Source: an uncultured Butyricicoccus sp.
GTDB lineage: Bacteria > Bacillota > Clostridia > Oscillospirales > Butyricicoccaceae
Direction of reading: 5' to 3'
Assembly: GCA_900547195.1 (NCBI GenBank)
Contig: URFQ01000017.1
Span: 1 to 37,424, forward strand
Length of the DNA stretch: 37,424 nucleotides
The translations under genes and the position numbers were made by a program. Below, in pieces: positions 1 through 7,500 of this stretch. Numbering within the stretch: position 1 is the first letter of the stretch; each line of letters begins with the position of its first letter. The notes beneath the pieces are model-generated. The model searched no databases. It was given only the letters and a program-made list of their open reading frames with translations, and had not been told where the DNA came from.

Positions 1-82
1 GCCCTATTGGGAGTCTATCTTTTTTCCTCCTCCTTCGCCATAAAACTACATTTTTTCCTCGGCGTTTTCTTTCATTTTATCA

Positions 83-661
83 TTGGCGCTGACAGGCCGC
101 ACCATCCGCTCTGTGGTGGCTAACACCATGGTGAGCGGGAGCTTGGGTTGCTTCCTGTACTTCGGCGTGTTGGGCAGCCTGGGCCTGGAGCGCCAGTTGT
201 CCGGCGCGGTGGATATGGTCGGAATGCTTGGGGATGGCAAAGACACCCTGGCTATCATTGAGGTCATGCGTTCCTTGCCTGGCGGCGCTATCTTTATGAT
301 CTTGTTCTGTATCAGCTCTCTGCTGTTCCTTGCCACCACGCTGGACGGCGCCGCGTTTACCATGGCGTCTACCTCCACCATCGGCCTGAAGCAAGGGGAA
401 GACCCCAATCCGTTCCTGCGTCTGTTCTGGTGCATCATGCTGTCGCTAGTGCCTCTGACGATGATCCTGATCGGCGCCAGCCTGGATACGATTAAATCTT
501 GCGCGTTTATTACCTCTGTCCCTGTTATCTTTATCATGATCACCCTGCTCTACGGCTGGATGAAGTGGATGCGGCAGGACTACGGTGAGGTCTCTTCTGT
601 TAAAATGGAGAAGACACTGCCAGCACAACAAAAGGAGGTCAAAGATGAAAAGAGCAATTAG
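83..661 (+). pseudogene. BCCT-family transporter, C-terminal fragment with broken frame
   Basis: The readable part is about 190 residues and matches the last third of betaine/carnitine/choline transporters, which are normally about 500 residues. It opens with the family motif GRTIR, then the hydrophobic stretch with SSLLFLATTLDGAAFTMA, two further membrane segments and a charged cytoplasmic tail. These proteins import quaternary-ammonium or related zwitterionic compounds using Na+ or H+ gradients, or by antiport. Most of the gene would lie left of the window. However, the same frame meets a TAA at 41-43, and the only start-like codon is a TTG at 83 without a ribosome site. Frame 1 just upstream (about 55-84) reads FFLGVFFHFII, which resembles the segment normally preceding GRTIR, so a frameshift near 70-95 is plausible. 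It may be a real pseudogene, a sequencing error or an assembly junction. The tail overlaps the next gene by 17 bases, suggesting a transporter-enzyme operon. Confidence 0.6.
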
Positions 662-986
662 GATGCATGAGGATGACCACGTGGCCACGGTTCTGGCAAA
701 CGTCCGGAAAGGGGACGAGGTCGGTATCCACGATTCTGAGAACCTTCTCCTGTATACCATGACCGCCATCGAGGATATCCCCTATGGGAATAAGATCGCC
801 CTGTGCGATTTGACGGAAGGGAGCCTTTTGGTAAAGTATGGCGCCCCGGTGGGCCTGTGTACAAAGGATATTGGCTGTGGGCGCCTCGTACATGTGCACA
901 ACGTAAAAAGCCGCACCGTTGACATCCCGGCCTCGATCAGACGAGAAATCATGCGGCAGATGGATATCAAGGAGGCAGAGGTATGA
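645..986 (+). CDS. UxaA-family lyase, small (SAF-domain) subunit
   Basis: A 113-residue protein consisting of one SAF domain, as found at the N-terminus of altronate and galactarate dehydratases and as the separate small subunit of related lyases such as sulfolactate sulfo-lyase. Family hallmarks are PYGNKIAL near residue 45, the KYG.PVG segment near 64 and the HVHNV motif near 85. The ATG at 645 is chosen because AAAGGAGG lies at 631-638 just upstream. An in-frame start at 585 would add an unrelated basic extension inside the transporter gene. The stop overlaps the start of the large subunit in an ATGA junction, so the two are translationally coupled and probably form one enzyme. The substrate cannot be read from the sequence; a hydroxy-acid dehydratase or sulfo-lyase is the family expectation. 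Confidence 0.85.
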   Translation: MKRAIRMHEDDHVATVLANVRKGDEVGIHDSENLLLYTMTAIEDIPYGNKIALCDLTEGSLLVKYGAPVGLCTKDIGCGRLVHVHNVKSRTVDIPASIRREIMRQMDIKEAEV

Positions 987-2170
987 GCATGACTTTTACC
1001 GGCTATCAGCGTCCCAACGGCTCTGTCGGGATACGTAGCAAGTTGCTGATCATTGCGGTAGATGAGTGCTGCGAGGGAATCGCACGCTCCATTGCAAAAC
1101 CCTTTGAAGAGGCGGTAGTCCTCACCAACTGGTACACCTGTATGCTGGGGGGCAATGAGGAAACCTTTCATCAGATGATCGCCGTAGGGCAGAACCCCAA
1201 TGTGGGTGGCGTACTGGTAGTGGCCATGGGCTGCGGCAGCATCCTGCCCTCTCAAATTGCCGATCCCCTGAAAGCGGCAGGACAGGCGGTGGATACCCTC
1301 ACCTGCCAGCAGGCAGGTGGTACTCGGGCTACCGTGGAGCTGGGCATTGATAAGGTTCGCGCACTCAAAGCGTTGGCCGACCAGCATCCCCGTGTGGAGT
1401 TCCCTATCGGCCGTTTGGTAGTAGGTGTGAAGTGCGGTGGCAGCGACACCAGCTCCGGCATAGCATCCAATCCCAGTGTAGGCGCAGCGATAGACAAACT
1501 GGTGGACATGGGTGCAACCTGCATTGGAGGCGAGCTTTTCGAACTACAGGGCTGTGAGGTATTGCTCGCCAAACGGGCGGCCTCCCCTCAGGTGACCGCC
1601 AAGATCGAAAAGCTGATCTCCAACGAGCGCAGGCGCTGGAGTGTAGAAGGCGCCGATGTGGAGACCATGAGCATAGGCAACTGCGTGGGCGGACTGACCA
1701 CCATCGAGGAGAAATCCATGGGGGCGCTGCACAAAATGGGCTCCCGCAAAATCGAGGATGTCCTGGAAATAAACAAATACGGGGTCGATAGGCCGGACCA
1801 TCCTGGTTTCTATCTATCCGAGGCATCTATGCTGTGCGGTGTAGCTGGCGTCAATTATGCCGCTATGGGCGCTCATATCATCCTGTGGACCAGCGGAGCC
1901 GCTGGATTCAACAACCCGATTATACCTGTCATCCGGATTAGCGGCAATAAGGACATAATAAACGCCGATATTGACGTGGATGCCACTGGTGTCATGGAAG
2001 GCGCCTGCGGTGTAGGCGATGTTGCCGATCGCATCGTTCAGGCAATCCTGGAAACCGCCAGCGGCAAGGCCACCGCCATCGAGGGAATCGGCGAGGCCAC
2101 CTTGACCCTGTATCAGAAGGATCAGAGGGTGGAGAGCTTGCTGGGCCTGACCTGCGCAAGGGAGCATTAG
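983..2170 (+). CDS. UxaA-family lyase, large subunit (altronate/galactarate dehydratase or sulfolactate sulfo-lyase type)
   Basis: A 395-residue protein with the layout of the catalytic part of UxaA/GarD/SuyB enzymes, which eliminate water or sulfite from hydroxy acids. Recognisable blocks are GYQRPNGSVGIRS at the N-terminus, NPNVGGVLVVAMGC near residue 72, GVKCGGSDTSSGIASNP near 150, GGELFELQGCEVLLAKRA near 180, GGLTTIEEKSMG near 235 and NPIIPVIRISGN near 312. AAGGAGG at 969-975 supports the ATG at 983. Where relatives carry a His-rich HQHGC-type motif after the first strand, this protein has NWYTCM, keeping the Cys but not the histidines. That suggests an altered metal site or substrate. 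It is coupled to the SAF subunit and follows a BCCT transporter fragment, so the transported compound could be the substrate (inference). Confidence 0.85.
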   Translation: MSMTFTGYQRPNGSVGIRSKLLIIAVDECCEGIARSIAKPFEEAVVLTNWYTCMLGGNEETFHQMIAVGQNPNVGGVLVVAMGCGSILPSQIADPLKAAGQAVDTLTCQQAGGTRATVELGIDKVRALKALADQHPRVEFPIGRLVVGVKCGGSDTSSGIASNPSVGAAIDKLVDMGATCIGGELFELQGCEVLLAKRAASPQVTAKIEKLISNERRRWSVEGADVETMSIGNCVGGLTTIEEKSMGALHKMGSRKIEDVLEINKYGVDRPDHPGFYLSEASMLCGVAGVNYAAMGAHIILWTSGAAGFNNPIIPVIRISGNKDIINADIDVDATGVMEGACGVGDVADRIVQAILETASGKATAIEGIGEATLTLYQKDQRVESLLGLTCAREH

Positions 2171-2210
2171 GGCGCCGTCAAGGCATACAGTGTGGTCACT
2201 TCTTAACAGT

Positions 2211-2236
2211 GGAGGGCCTCCTTCCGGAGGCCCTCC
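2211..2236 (+). terminator. Perfect 11-bp hairpin after the UxaA-type genes
   Basis: GGAGGGCCTCC at 2211-2221 pairs exactly with GGAGGCCCTCC at 2226-2236 around a TTCC loop, 40 bases after the lyase stop. The stem is very stable but is followed by GTTATATGG rather than a run of T. It is a likely transcript end or RNA-stabilising hairpin and only a weak intrinsic terminator. Confidence 0.6.
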
Positions 2237-2241
2237 GTTAT

Positions 2242-2700
2242 ATGGAAGCTTTATTATATGCAGACGAGACAGGCCGTTGGGCTGTTCCTGCCGGGACTAT
2301 ATTTTGCTGCGTCTTATGGGGGCTCGCCTTTCCCTGCATGGGACCTCTCTACAGAGATCTTGAAATAGGTTTATGGCCAATTTATCCTCGGCAAATCTTG
2401 TTTTGCTTGGCAATACTGTTGCTCTCGCCATTGAGCGCGTCCTCTTGGGGCACAGGTTGCCGCCCGCATGATAACGCTCTTGACTGATTTTGTCAGAAGA
2501 TGCCGTGATAGTGTCCGAGCAAATGAGCCGCGCCATTTTGTCACATAGCGGTTCCGTGCCGCCGCGGGAGGTTTGCGCCTTGCAGACGGTGCCGCTGATC
2601 CTGTAGCAGACCGTTTTTTGCAGGGGAGTTCCTCTTTGGGGAAAACAGTTCGCCTCTGTTATCATTTCTCTCCCGCCCTTTTTGGGAGCAGCAACAGTTA
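2242..2700 (+). pseudogene. Decayed DMT/EamA-type permease remnant
   Basis: No intact gene lies between 2171 and 2752. One frame (2242-2487) reads a peptide containing VLWGLAFPCMGPLYRDLEIG followed by PRQILFCLAILLL. This strongly recalls the N-terminal helix pair of drug/metabolite transporters (consensus like LWGSAFPCIKLGY, then SQILFAGYRF). The frame ends at 2487. Further on, a frame around 2575-2690 reads LQTVPLIL, stop, QTVFCRGVPLWGKQFASVI, which is compatible with the next helices of the same family but contains a stop. I read this as a permease gene inactivated by stops, frameshifts and deletions. The assignment rests on resemblance by eye. It could also be spurious open frame in a junk intergenic stretch. 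Confidence 0.4.
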
Positions 2701-2752
2701 GGCAAGCGTAAGTTTCGCTCTAGGAATACCTTGTTTCTCTACGGTTTCGGTA

Positions 2753-3544
2753 TTATTTTTTAAATATATCAACCGCGTGGCTTGTAATGCCTAATAAATC
2801 TTCGCGTTCACAAGTAGCAAAATGATACTTTAGATATAACTGAAAAGTTTCGCTGTCCATAGCGTCGATTGCTTCACGCATAAATAAAGCGCAGCCATCA
2901 GTCGCTACATAATGAAGCCTGGTTACGGGGAACACCGACATGCAATCATCTATATCCTCTTTTCGGACAAGCTCAAATAAATCCTTTGGCTCAGATTTAG
3001 CGGCGAATGTTTCCGGGTCGAGCAGTCCATTTTTTACATATTCAGCAACATTAACATGGCTCCGATTGAAACCCTCGTCAAGTAAGCAGCCATCTGAAAT
3101 AACATATGCTGCGAAAATTATTCCGCCGTGTTTTGTCACGCGAATTGCTTCGCGGATTGCCTGCTGCTTATCCTCTTTACTATAAAGGTGATAAAGCGGC
3201 CCCAACAGAAGAGTAATATCATATTGGTTGTCTGGAAAAGCAGACAAATCCAAAGCGTTACCTGGAACAATGGAAATATTTTCGTTTGGTAAAGTGTTTT
3301 TTTGGAAGACCTTTATGTTATGATCAACCAATTCTACCGCGTCAACAGCATATCCTTGACGCGCCAGCGTATGAGAATACCGCCCCGTCCCTGCACCGAT
3401 TTCAAGCACGCGGTCGCCAGGGTTTAAATATTTCCCTATATATCGCATGGTAGTAAGGAATTCAACGGTTCCATGTTTGGATGCAAGACGGCTATCTTCG
3501 TCATAGTTATTATAAAAGTCGATTAAATATTGGTTTGTTTTCAT
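2753..3544 (-). CDS. Class I SAM-dependent methyltransferase
   Basis: A 263-residue protein with a Rossmann-type methyltransferase fold. Motif I, RVLEIGAGTGRYS, is at about residues 45-57 and binds SAM. The acidic residue ending strand 2 is in VDAVELVD, and the motif-IV region reads YDITLLLGPLYHLYSKEDK. The C-terminal part (about 170-263) is a substrate-facing region I cannot assign, so small-molecule, protein or rRNA targets are all possible. The ATG at 3544 is preferred over an in-frame GTG three codons earlier, since an AGGTAGGTG stretch lies upstream of either. It follows the TetR-type fragment at a short distance on the same strand. The gene is clearly AT-richer than the trp and thi genes in this window, consistent with acquisition by transfer. 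Confidence 0.85.
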   Translation of the reverse strand: MKTNQYLIDFYNNYDEDSRLASKHGTVEFLTTMRYIGKYLNPGDRVLEIGAGTGRYSHTLARQGYAVDAVELVDHNIKVFQKNTLPNENISIVPGNALDLSAFPDNQYDITLLLGPLYHLYSKEDKQQAIREAIRVTKHGGIIFAAYVISDGCLLDEGFNRSHVNVAEYVKNGLLDPETFAAKSEPKDLFELVRKEDIDDCMSVFPVTRLHYVATDGCALFMREAIDAMDSETFQLYLKYHFATCEREDLLGITSHAVDIFKK

Positions 3545-3561
3545 TCTGCACACCTACCTTT

Positions 3562-3834
3562 TTAGTTTTCCTGTTTCATATATGCAGACAGAAAATTTAG
3601 GAACATTTTTTCAGTATTGTCACGGTCCAATGACAGTTTCCCGGTTGCAGCCAAAACAGCCATGCCATGAGTATAAAGAAATAAATTTATGAATATTTCT
3701 TTTCCGCATTCGAACTCCACACCAATCATGTCTGAAAATATCTTTGCCTTGTTCTTGTTACCAATTTCTTTATAAAAATCATCTGCCTCTTTCATATCTA
3801 AATCCATATCATTTATGAACAAGAGTTTAAACAT
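3562..3834 (-). pseudogene. TetR/AcrR-type regulator, C-terminal remnant without HTH
   Basis: A 90-residue frame resembling only the ligand-binding C-terminal half of TetR-family repressors: FKLLFINDMDLDM near the start and IFINLFLYTHGMAVLAATGKLSLD near residues 48-70. Full members are about 190 residues and begin with a helix-turn-helix of about 50 residues. Here an in-frame TAA lies four codons before the ATG and no HTH-coding sequence follows further upstream, so the gene seems beheaded. It sits just before the methyltransferase on the same strand, suggesting it once regulated that gene or a lost neighbour. A short protein could still be made and could bind ligand or dimerise, but it cannot bind DNA in the usual way. 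AT-rich like its neighbour. Confidence 0.6.
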
Positions 3835-4094
3835 TTGGGCAACTTAATAAGTAAGAGCAAGCGTAAGGGGTTGGGAGCATATCCTTGCTTTTTTTGTTCG
3901 GACAATAAGACACTTGGAAAGGTGAAAACTGCCCGCAAACCGCTATTTCGGCAGCAAAGTATGCCTTTGAGAATGTTGCGATATATAATGATTTTTTCAC
4001 AATAATTTGTGGTTTGATTTAAATGCAGACATGGTGTGTGCTGAGCGATGGCTTTTTTTGTCGTCGTACGGCAGATGTCTTTTTATTAATTATT

Positions 4095-4562
4095 TTATAA
4101 AACTGGCACGCACAATTCACAATAATGATTGTCCACTAGTCTGCTTTTGTAGCGCTCCATAATAGGTCTGCTTACGTCCAATGAGTATCCCTGTTTCGAC
4201 AATTCATTAAAACATTGTTCCCACGCCGCTTGAACAGCATCCACGGTATGAAAAATTAGAAATGTTACATACTTCCCGCCATCTATGTTTCTGCATTTTA
4301 CTGATTTGGAGTCAAAATTTTTCCTTGCAGGATTGTTCATGCAAACATCGTAACGGCACTTGCAGGCTTCTGTTTTAGACGGATCATCTAACGGTACTGC
4401 AAGGACCACCGTATCTGCGTCGTATAAATTATTTGCCTTTATCCATTTTTTAAAATCATTCATCAATTTGCGGTTCTCTTCTCCATATTCGCCCGTTCTT
4501 CTCATGTACACAACTGCGGAGGGCAGTATGTTTTCCTCCATAGCGCTCACATAAAAGCTCAC
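4095..4562 (-). CDS. GyrI-like (AraC effector-binding-like) domain protein
   Basis: A 155-residue stand-alone GyrI-like domain. The diagnostic block is PLDDPSKTEACKCRYDVCM at about residues 58-76, matching the DDPSxTxxxKCRYD signature of SbmC/GyrI proteins and of the effector domain in AraC-type regulators such as Rob. VVYMRRTGEYGEE near residue 17 is the usual first strand. The GTG start at 4562 is supported by GGAGAA eight bases upstream and leaves a family-typical N-terminus. Known relatives bind small hydrophobic or cationic compounds, hydrolyse them, or protect gyrase; which applies here is unknown. No HTH domain is attached and none is encoded upstream. It belongs to the AT-rich island and may be a detached sensor or detoxification protein. 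Confidence 0.75.
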   Translation of the reverse strand: MSFYVSAMEENILPSAVVYMRRTGEYGEENRKLMNDFKKWIKANNLYDADTVVLAVPLDDPSKTEACKCRYDVCMNNPARKNFDSKSVKCRNIDGGKYVTFLIFHTVDAVQAAWEQCFNELSKQGYSLDVSRPIMERYKSRLVDNHYCELCVPVL

Positions 4563-4649
4563 AACAATTTCTCCATTCTATAAAAGTGCATTGATGCCTA
4601 AACAGATGATAAACCCAATTAAAATGATTTTCAACAAGTATTTTACTAA

Positions 4650-4829
4650 CAGGGCGATCTTGTGAAAAAACTGTTCCAAGCGCAGGGTTGTTCCGACCGC
4701 AAATATAAACTATTTCATGCAAATAACCATCCGGATACTTTGGCTTTTGGCCGGTGGGTTTGTGACCTGCCGCGCTTTATAAAACCTTTTGTTTATGAGC
4801 TGCTTAAAGAAAATATTGAAAAGAAATGA
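4650..4829 (+). pseudogene. Unrecognised C-terminal gene remnant
   Basis: An open stretch of 59 codons on the plus strand with no start, bounded by TAA at 4647-4649 and ending TGA at 4827-4829. It reads like the tail of a real protein: GDLVKKLFQAQGC near the beginning, NNHPDTLAFGRWVCDLP in the middle and KPFVYELLKENIEKK at the end. The preceding bases give a compatible peptide (KMIFNKYFTNRAIL) in another frame, as expected of a frameshifted relic. I do not recognise the family. It lies antisense to the upstream region of the GyrI-like gene and directly abuts the trp operon terminator. It may be chance open sequence. Confidence 0.3.
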
Positions 4830-4864
4830 AGCGTATTACTCTTAATGGAGCAATACGCTTCATT
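4825..4864 (-). terminator. trp operon terminator (bidirectional hairpin)
   Basis: A 17-bp stem with one mismatch: AATGAAGCGTATTACTC (4825-4841) pairs with GAGCAATACGCTTCATT (4848-4864) around a six-base loop. On the minus strand it lies about 80 bases past the trpA stop and runs into a T-rich stretch. On the plus strand it is followed by TTTTC. It can therefore end trp transcription and anything coming from the left. Confidence 0.8.
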
Positions 4865-4941
4865 TTTCACCTGTTTGCCAGCCGTTCAGTTCGTTGCCAT
4901 ACTTCCTTATCGGCGTTCATTCAAGGGAAGGCAGCCTTTTC

Positions 4942-5724
4942 TCATTTATCGTACAGCATCACTGCATTTTTCATGGTTTTCACGTACTCGGCTACATGCG
5001 GCACGCAGTCCGCACCATATTGCGCGCACAGCTTCACAATCGCCGAGCCGACAATCGCGCCGTCCGAGACGGCGGCCATCTTCGCCGCCTGCTCGGGGGT
5101 CGAGATGCCGAAACCGACCGCGCAGGGGATGTCCTGCGCCTGCTTTACCAGCTGCACCATCGCGCCGACGTCGGTGGTAATATTGGATCGCACGCCGGTT
5201 ACGCCGAGCGAGGACACGCAATAGACAAAGCCACTTGCGTCTTTGGCAATCTGCTGGATGCGTTCATGCGAGGTCGGCGCGATCAGCGAGACCAGATCCA
5301 GCCCGTACTGCTTGCACAGCGGGTCAAATTCCTCCTTTTCCTCATACGGCAGATCGGGTAAAATCAGGCCGTCCATGCCGGTCTCTGCCGCGGTTTTTAA
5401 AAAGCGTTCGCTGCCATAGGAAAACACCACATTCGCATAGGTCATGAATACCATGGGGATGCCGGTTTTCTGCCGGATGCGGCGCACCATTTCAAAAATT
5501 TTATCGGTCGTCACGCCGCCGGCCAGCGCGCGGACGTTTGCCGCCTGAATCACCGGGCCCTCGGCAGTCGGGTCGGAGAAGGGGATGCCCAGTTCAATGA
5601 GATCCGCGCCCGCGTCTGCCATGGCATAGACAAGCTGCTCGGTCACCTCCAGCGATGGGTCGCCGCAGGTGACAAAGGGAATAAAAGCCTTGCCGTTCCG
5701 GAAGGCGGTTTTAATGTTACTCAT
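4942..5724 (-). CDS. trpA: Tryptophan synthase alpha subunit
   Basis: A 260-residue TIM-barrel protein that cleaves indole-3-glycerol phosphate to indole and glyceraldehyde 3-phosphate, passing indole to TrpB through the alpha2-beta2 tunnel. Visible motifs are PFVTCGDPSLE near residue 16, LIELGIPFSDPTAEGPVIQ near 40-58 containing the catalytic Glu and Asp, LPDLPYEEKEEF near 120, and the phosphate-binding GFGIS and VGSAIV near 205-230. The ATG at 5724 is chosen because it gives the family N-terminus MSNIKTAF and overlaps the trpB stop by eight bases. The in-frame ATG at 5751 would add nine extra residues. Last gene of the trp operon, followed by the terminator at 4825-4864. Confidence 0.97.
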   Translation of the reverse strand: MSNIKTAFRNGKAFIPFVTCGDPSLEVTEQLVYAMADAGADLIELGIPFSDPTAEGPVIQAANVRALAGGVTTDKIFEMVRRIRQKTGIPMVFMTYANVVFSYGSERFLKTAAETGMDGLILPDLPYEEKEEFDPLCKQYGLDLVSLIAPTSHERIQQIAKDASGFVYCVSSLGVTGVRSNITTDVGAMVQLVKQAQDIPCAVGFGISTPEQAAKMAAVSDGAIVGSAIVKLCAQYGADCVPHVAEYVKTMKNAVMLYDK

Positions 5725-6901
5725 GGATGTCCTCCCCGCGATAGCGTGCAATGGCCGCGCAGTCCTTGTCGCCGCGGCCGGAAATGTTGATGACCATAAT
5801 CTGATCCCTGGACATCGTGGGCGCGAGCTTCATGGCGTGCGCGACGGCATGGGCGGATTCAATGGCCGGTATAATCCCTTCGATACGGCTGAGATACTCG
5901 AATGCATCCACGGCCTGCCCGTCCGTGACCGGCACATACTCGGCGCGGCCGATATCGTGCAGGTGGGCATGTTCGGGGCCGATGCCTGGATAGTCCAGAC
6001 CGGCCGAAATCGAGTAAACCGGCGCGATCTGTCCATATGCATCCTGGCAAAAGTAGGACTTCATGCCGTGGAATATTCCAAGGCGGCCGGTGGCAATGGT
6101 TGCAGCGGTTTCGAGGGTATCCACGCCGCGGCCCGCCGCCTCGCAGCCGATCAGGCGCACGCCCTTGTCTTCCAGGAAGTGATAGAAGGCGCCGATGGCA
6201 TTCGAACCGCCGCCGACACATGCGAGCACCGCGTCCGGCAGGCGGCCTTCTCTGGCCATGAGCTGCTCCTTGATTTCCCTGGAAATGACCGCCTGGAAAT
6301 CGCGGACAATCGTCGGAAAGGGATGCGGCCCCATGACCGAACCAAGCACGTAATGGGTGTCCGCAATGCGGGAGGTCCATTCGCGCATGGTCTCGGAAAC
6401 CGCGTCCTTGAGCGTGCCGGTGCCGCTCTCCACCGCGTGTACCTTGGCGCCCAGCAGGCGCATGCGGTAGACGTTGAGCGCCTGCCGCTCGGTGTCCTCC
6501 TTGCCCATGAACACCTCGCACTCCATATCCATCAGCGCGGCGGCGGTTGCGGTTGCCACGCCGTGCTGCCCTGCGCCGGTTTCTGCAATGACGCGGGTTT
6601 TACCCATTTTTTTGGCAAGCAGCACTTGGCCGAGCACATTGTTAATCTTATGGGAACCGGTGTGGTTCATATCCTCGCGTTTGAGATAGATCTTCGCGCC
6701 GCCGAGGTTCTTTGTCATGCGCGCGGCATAGTACAGTTCGGATGGACGGCCCGCATAGTTGTTCAGCAGATCGGTCAGTTCGGCGTTGAACTGCGGATCG
6801 TTTTTGTAATGATAATAGGCTTCTTCCAGTTCGATGACGGCATTCATCAGCGTTTCAGGCATGTATTGCCCGCCATGGATGCCGAAGCGTCCCTTTGACA
6901 T
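5717..6901 (-). CDS. trpB: Tryptophan synthase beta subunit
   Basis: A 394-residue PLP enzyme that condenses indole with L-serine to tryptophan, working as alpha2-beta2 with TrpA. It begins with RFGIHGGQYMPETLM. The PLP-lysine lies in REDMNHTGSHKINN near residues 77-90, the Glu of AETGAGQHG near 105 binds substrate carboxylate or indole, and GGGSNAIG near 226-233 forms the phosphate loop. Length is that of the common TrpB1 type. The gene starts two bases after the trpF stop and overlaps trpA by eight bases. Confidence 0.98.
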   Translation of the reverse strand: MSKGRFGIHGGQYMPETLMNAVIELEEAYYHYKNDPQFNAELTDLLNNYAGRPSELYYAARMTKNLGGAKIYLKREDMNHTGSHKINNVLGQVLLAKKMGKTRVIAETGAGQHGVATATAAALMDMECEVFMGKEDTERQALNVYRMRLLGAKVHAVESGTGTLKDAVSETMREWTSRIADTHYVLGSVMGPHPFPTIVRDFQAVISREIKEQLMAREGRLPDAVLACVGGGSNAIGAFYHFLEDKGVRLIGCEAAGRGVDTLETAATIATGRLGIFHGMKSYFCQDAYGQIAPVYSISAGLDYPGIGPEHAHLHDIGRAEYVPVTDGQAVDAFEYLSRIEGIIPAIESAHAVAHAMKLAPTMSRDQIMVINISGRGDKDCAAIARYRGEDIHE

Positions 6902-6903
6902 AG

Positions 6904-7500
6904 TCAGTCCCCCCTGATCATGGCCACAATGGCCTGTATTTTGTAAAAATCTTTCTTTCTTTCGGTTTCCGCGCCGCTTGACACATCCAGCAGCACCGCG
7001 CCGGTCTGCATGGCAGCCGGTATGTTATCGAGATTCAGCCCGCCTGCAAGGGCAAACGGACGGGTGACGGCGTGCAGCAGCGCCCAATCGAACGCTTTGC
7101 CTGCGCCCTGCCCGGCGTCGAGCAGGACAAGGTCGGCGGCGCTTTCGTTCGCACGGCGCACATCCTCCGGCGTCCGCACCTGGAACGCCTGCCAGACCGG
7201 CCCCGTGGTCAGCGCCCGCAGCGCGGCCAGATAGGCGGAATCCTCGTGCCCGTGGAGCTGCGCGGCGGCAAGCGTACCGTCGTTTAACAGCGCGGCAACA
7301 GTTTCCGGCGGTTCGTCCACAAACACGCCCACGGGGGCAATGCCGGGTTCAAGCGCTTTGCGCAGGCAGCGCAATACTTGAGGGGTCACGCTGCGGTGGC
7401 TTTTTGGAACGTTCACGACAAAGCCGCAGTAGTCGGGCCGGGCGGCATTGACGGCATCGATATCCGCCGGGCGGCTCAGCCCGCAAATCTTCACCTTCAT
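6904..7500 (-). CDS. trpF: Phosphoribosylanthranilate isomerase
   Basis: A 198-residue TIM barrel that converts N-(5-phosphoribosyl)anthranilate to the CdRP ketose (Amadori rearrangement), third step of tryptophan synthesis. The opening VKICGLSRP carries the catalytic Cys. LLDAGQGAGKAFDW near residues 125-139 carries the catalytic Asp and glycine loop, ALAGGLNLDN near 150 and LDVSSGAE near 171 are the phosphate-binding strands. The ATG overlaps the trpC stop by four bases. It is a separate protein, not fused to trpC as in enteric bacteria. Confidence 0.95.
   Translation of the reverse strand: MKVKICGLSRPADIDAVNAARPDYCGFVVNVPKSHRSVTPQVLRCLRKALEPGIAPVGVFVDEPPETVAALLNDGTLAAAQLHGHEDSAYLAALRALTTGPVWQAFQVRTPEDVRRANESAADLVLLDAGQGAGKAFDWALLHAVTRPFALAGGLNLDNIPAAMQTGAVLLDVSSGAETERKKDFYKIQAIVAMIRGD

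Noticed and set aside
4456..4722. Minus-strand 88-codon frame overlapping the GyrI-like gene start
   Set aside because: No family resemblance or ribosome site, and it overlaps the better supported GTG-started gene in another frame; it is not the missing HTH domain of an AraC regulator.
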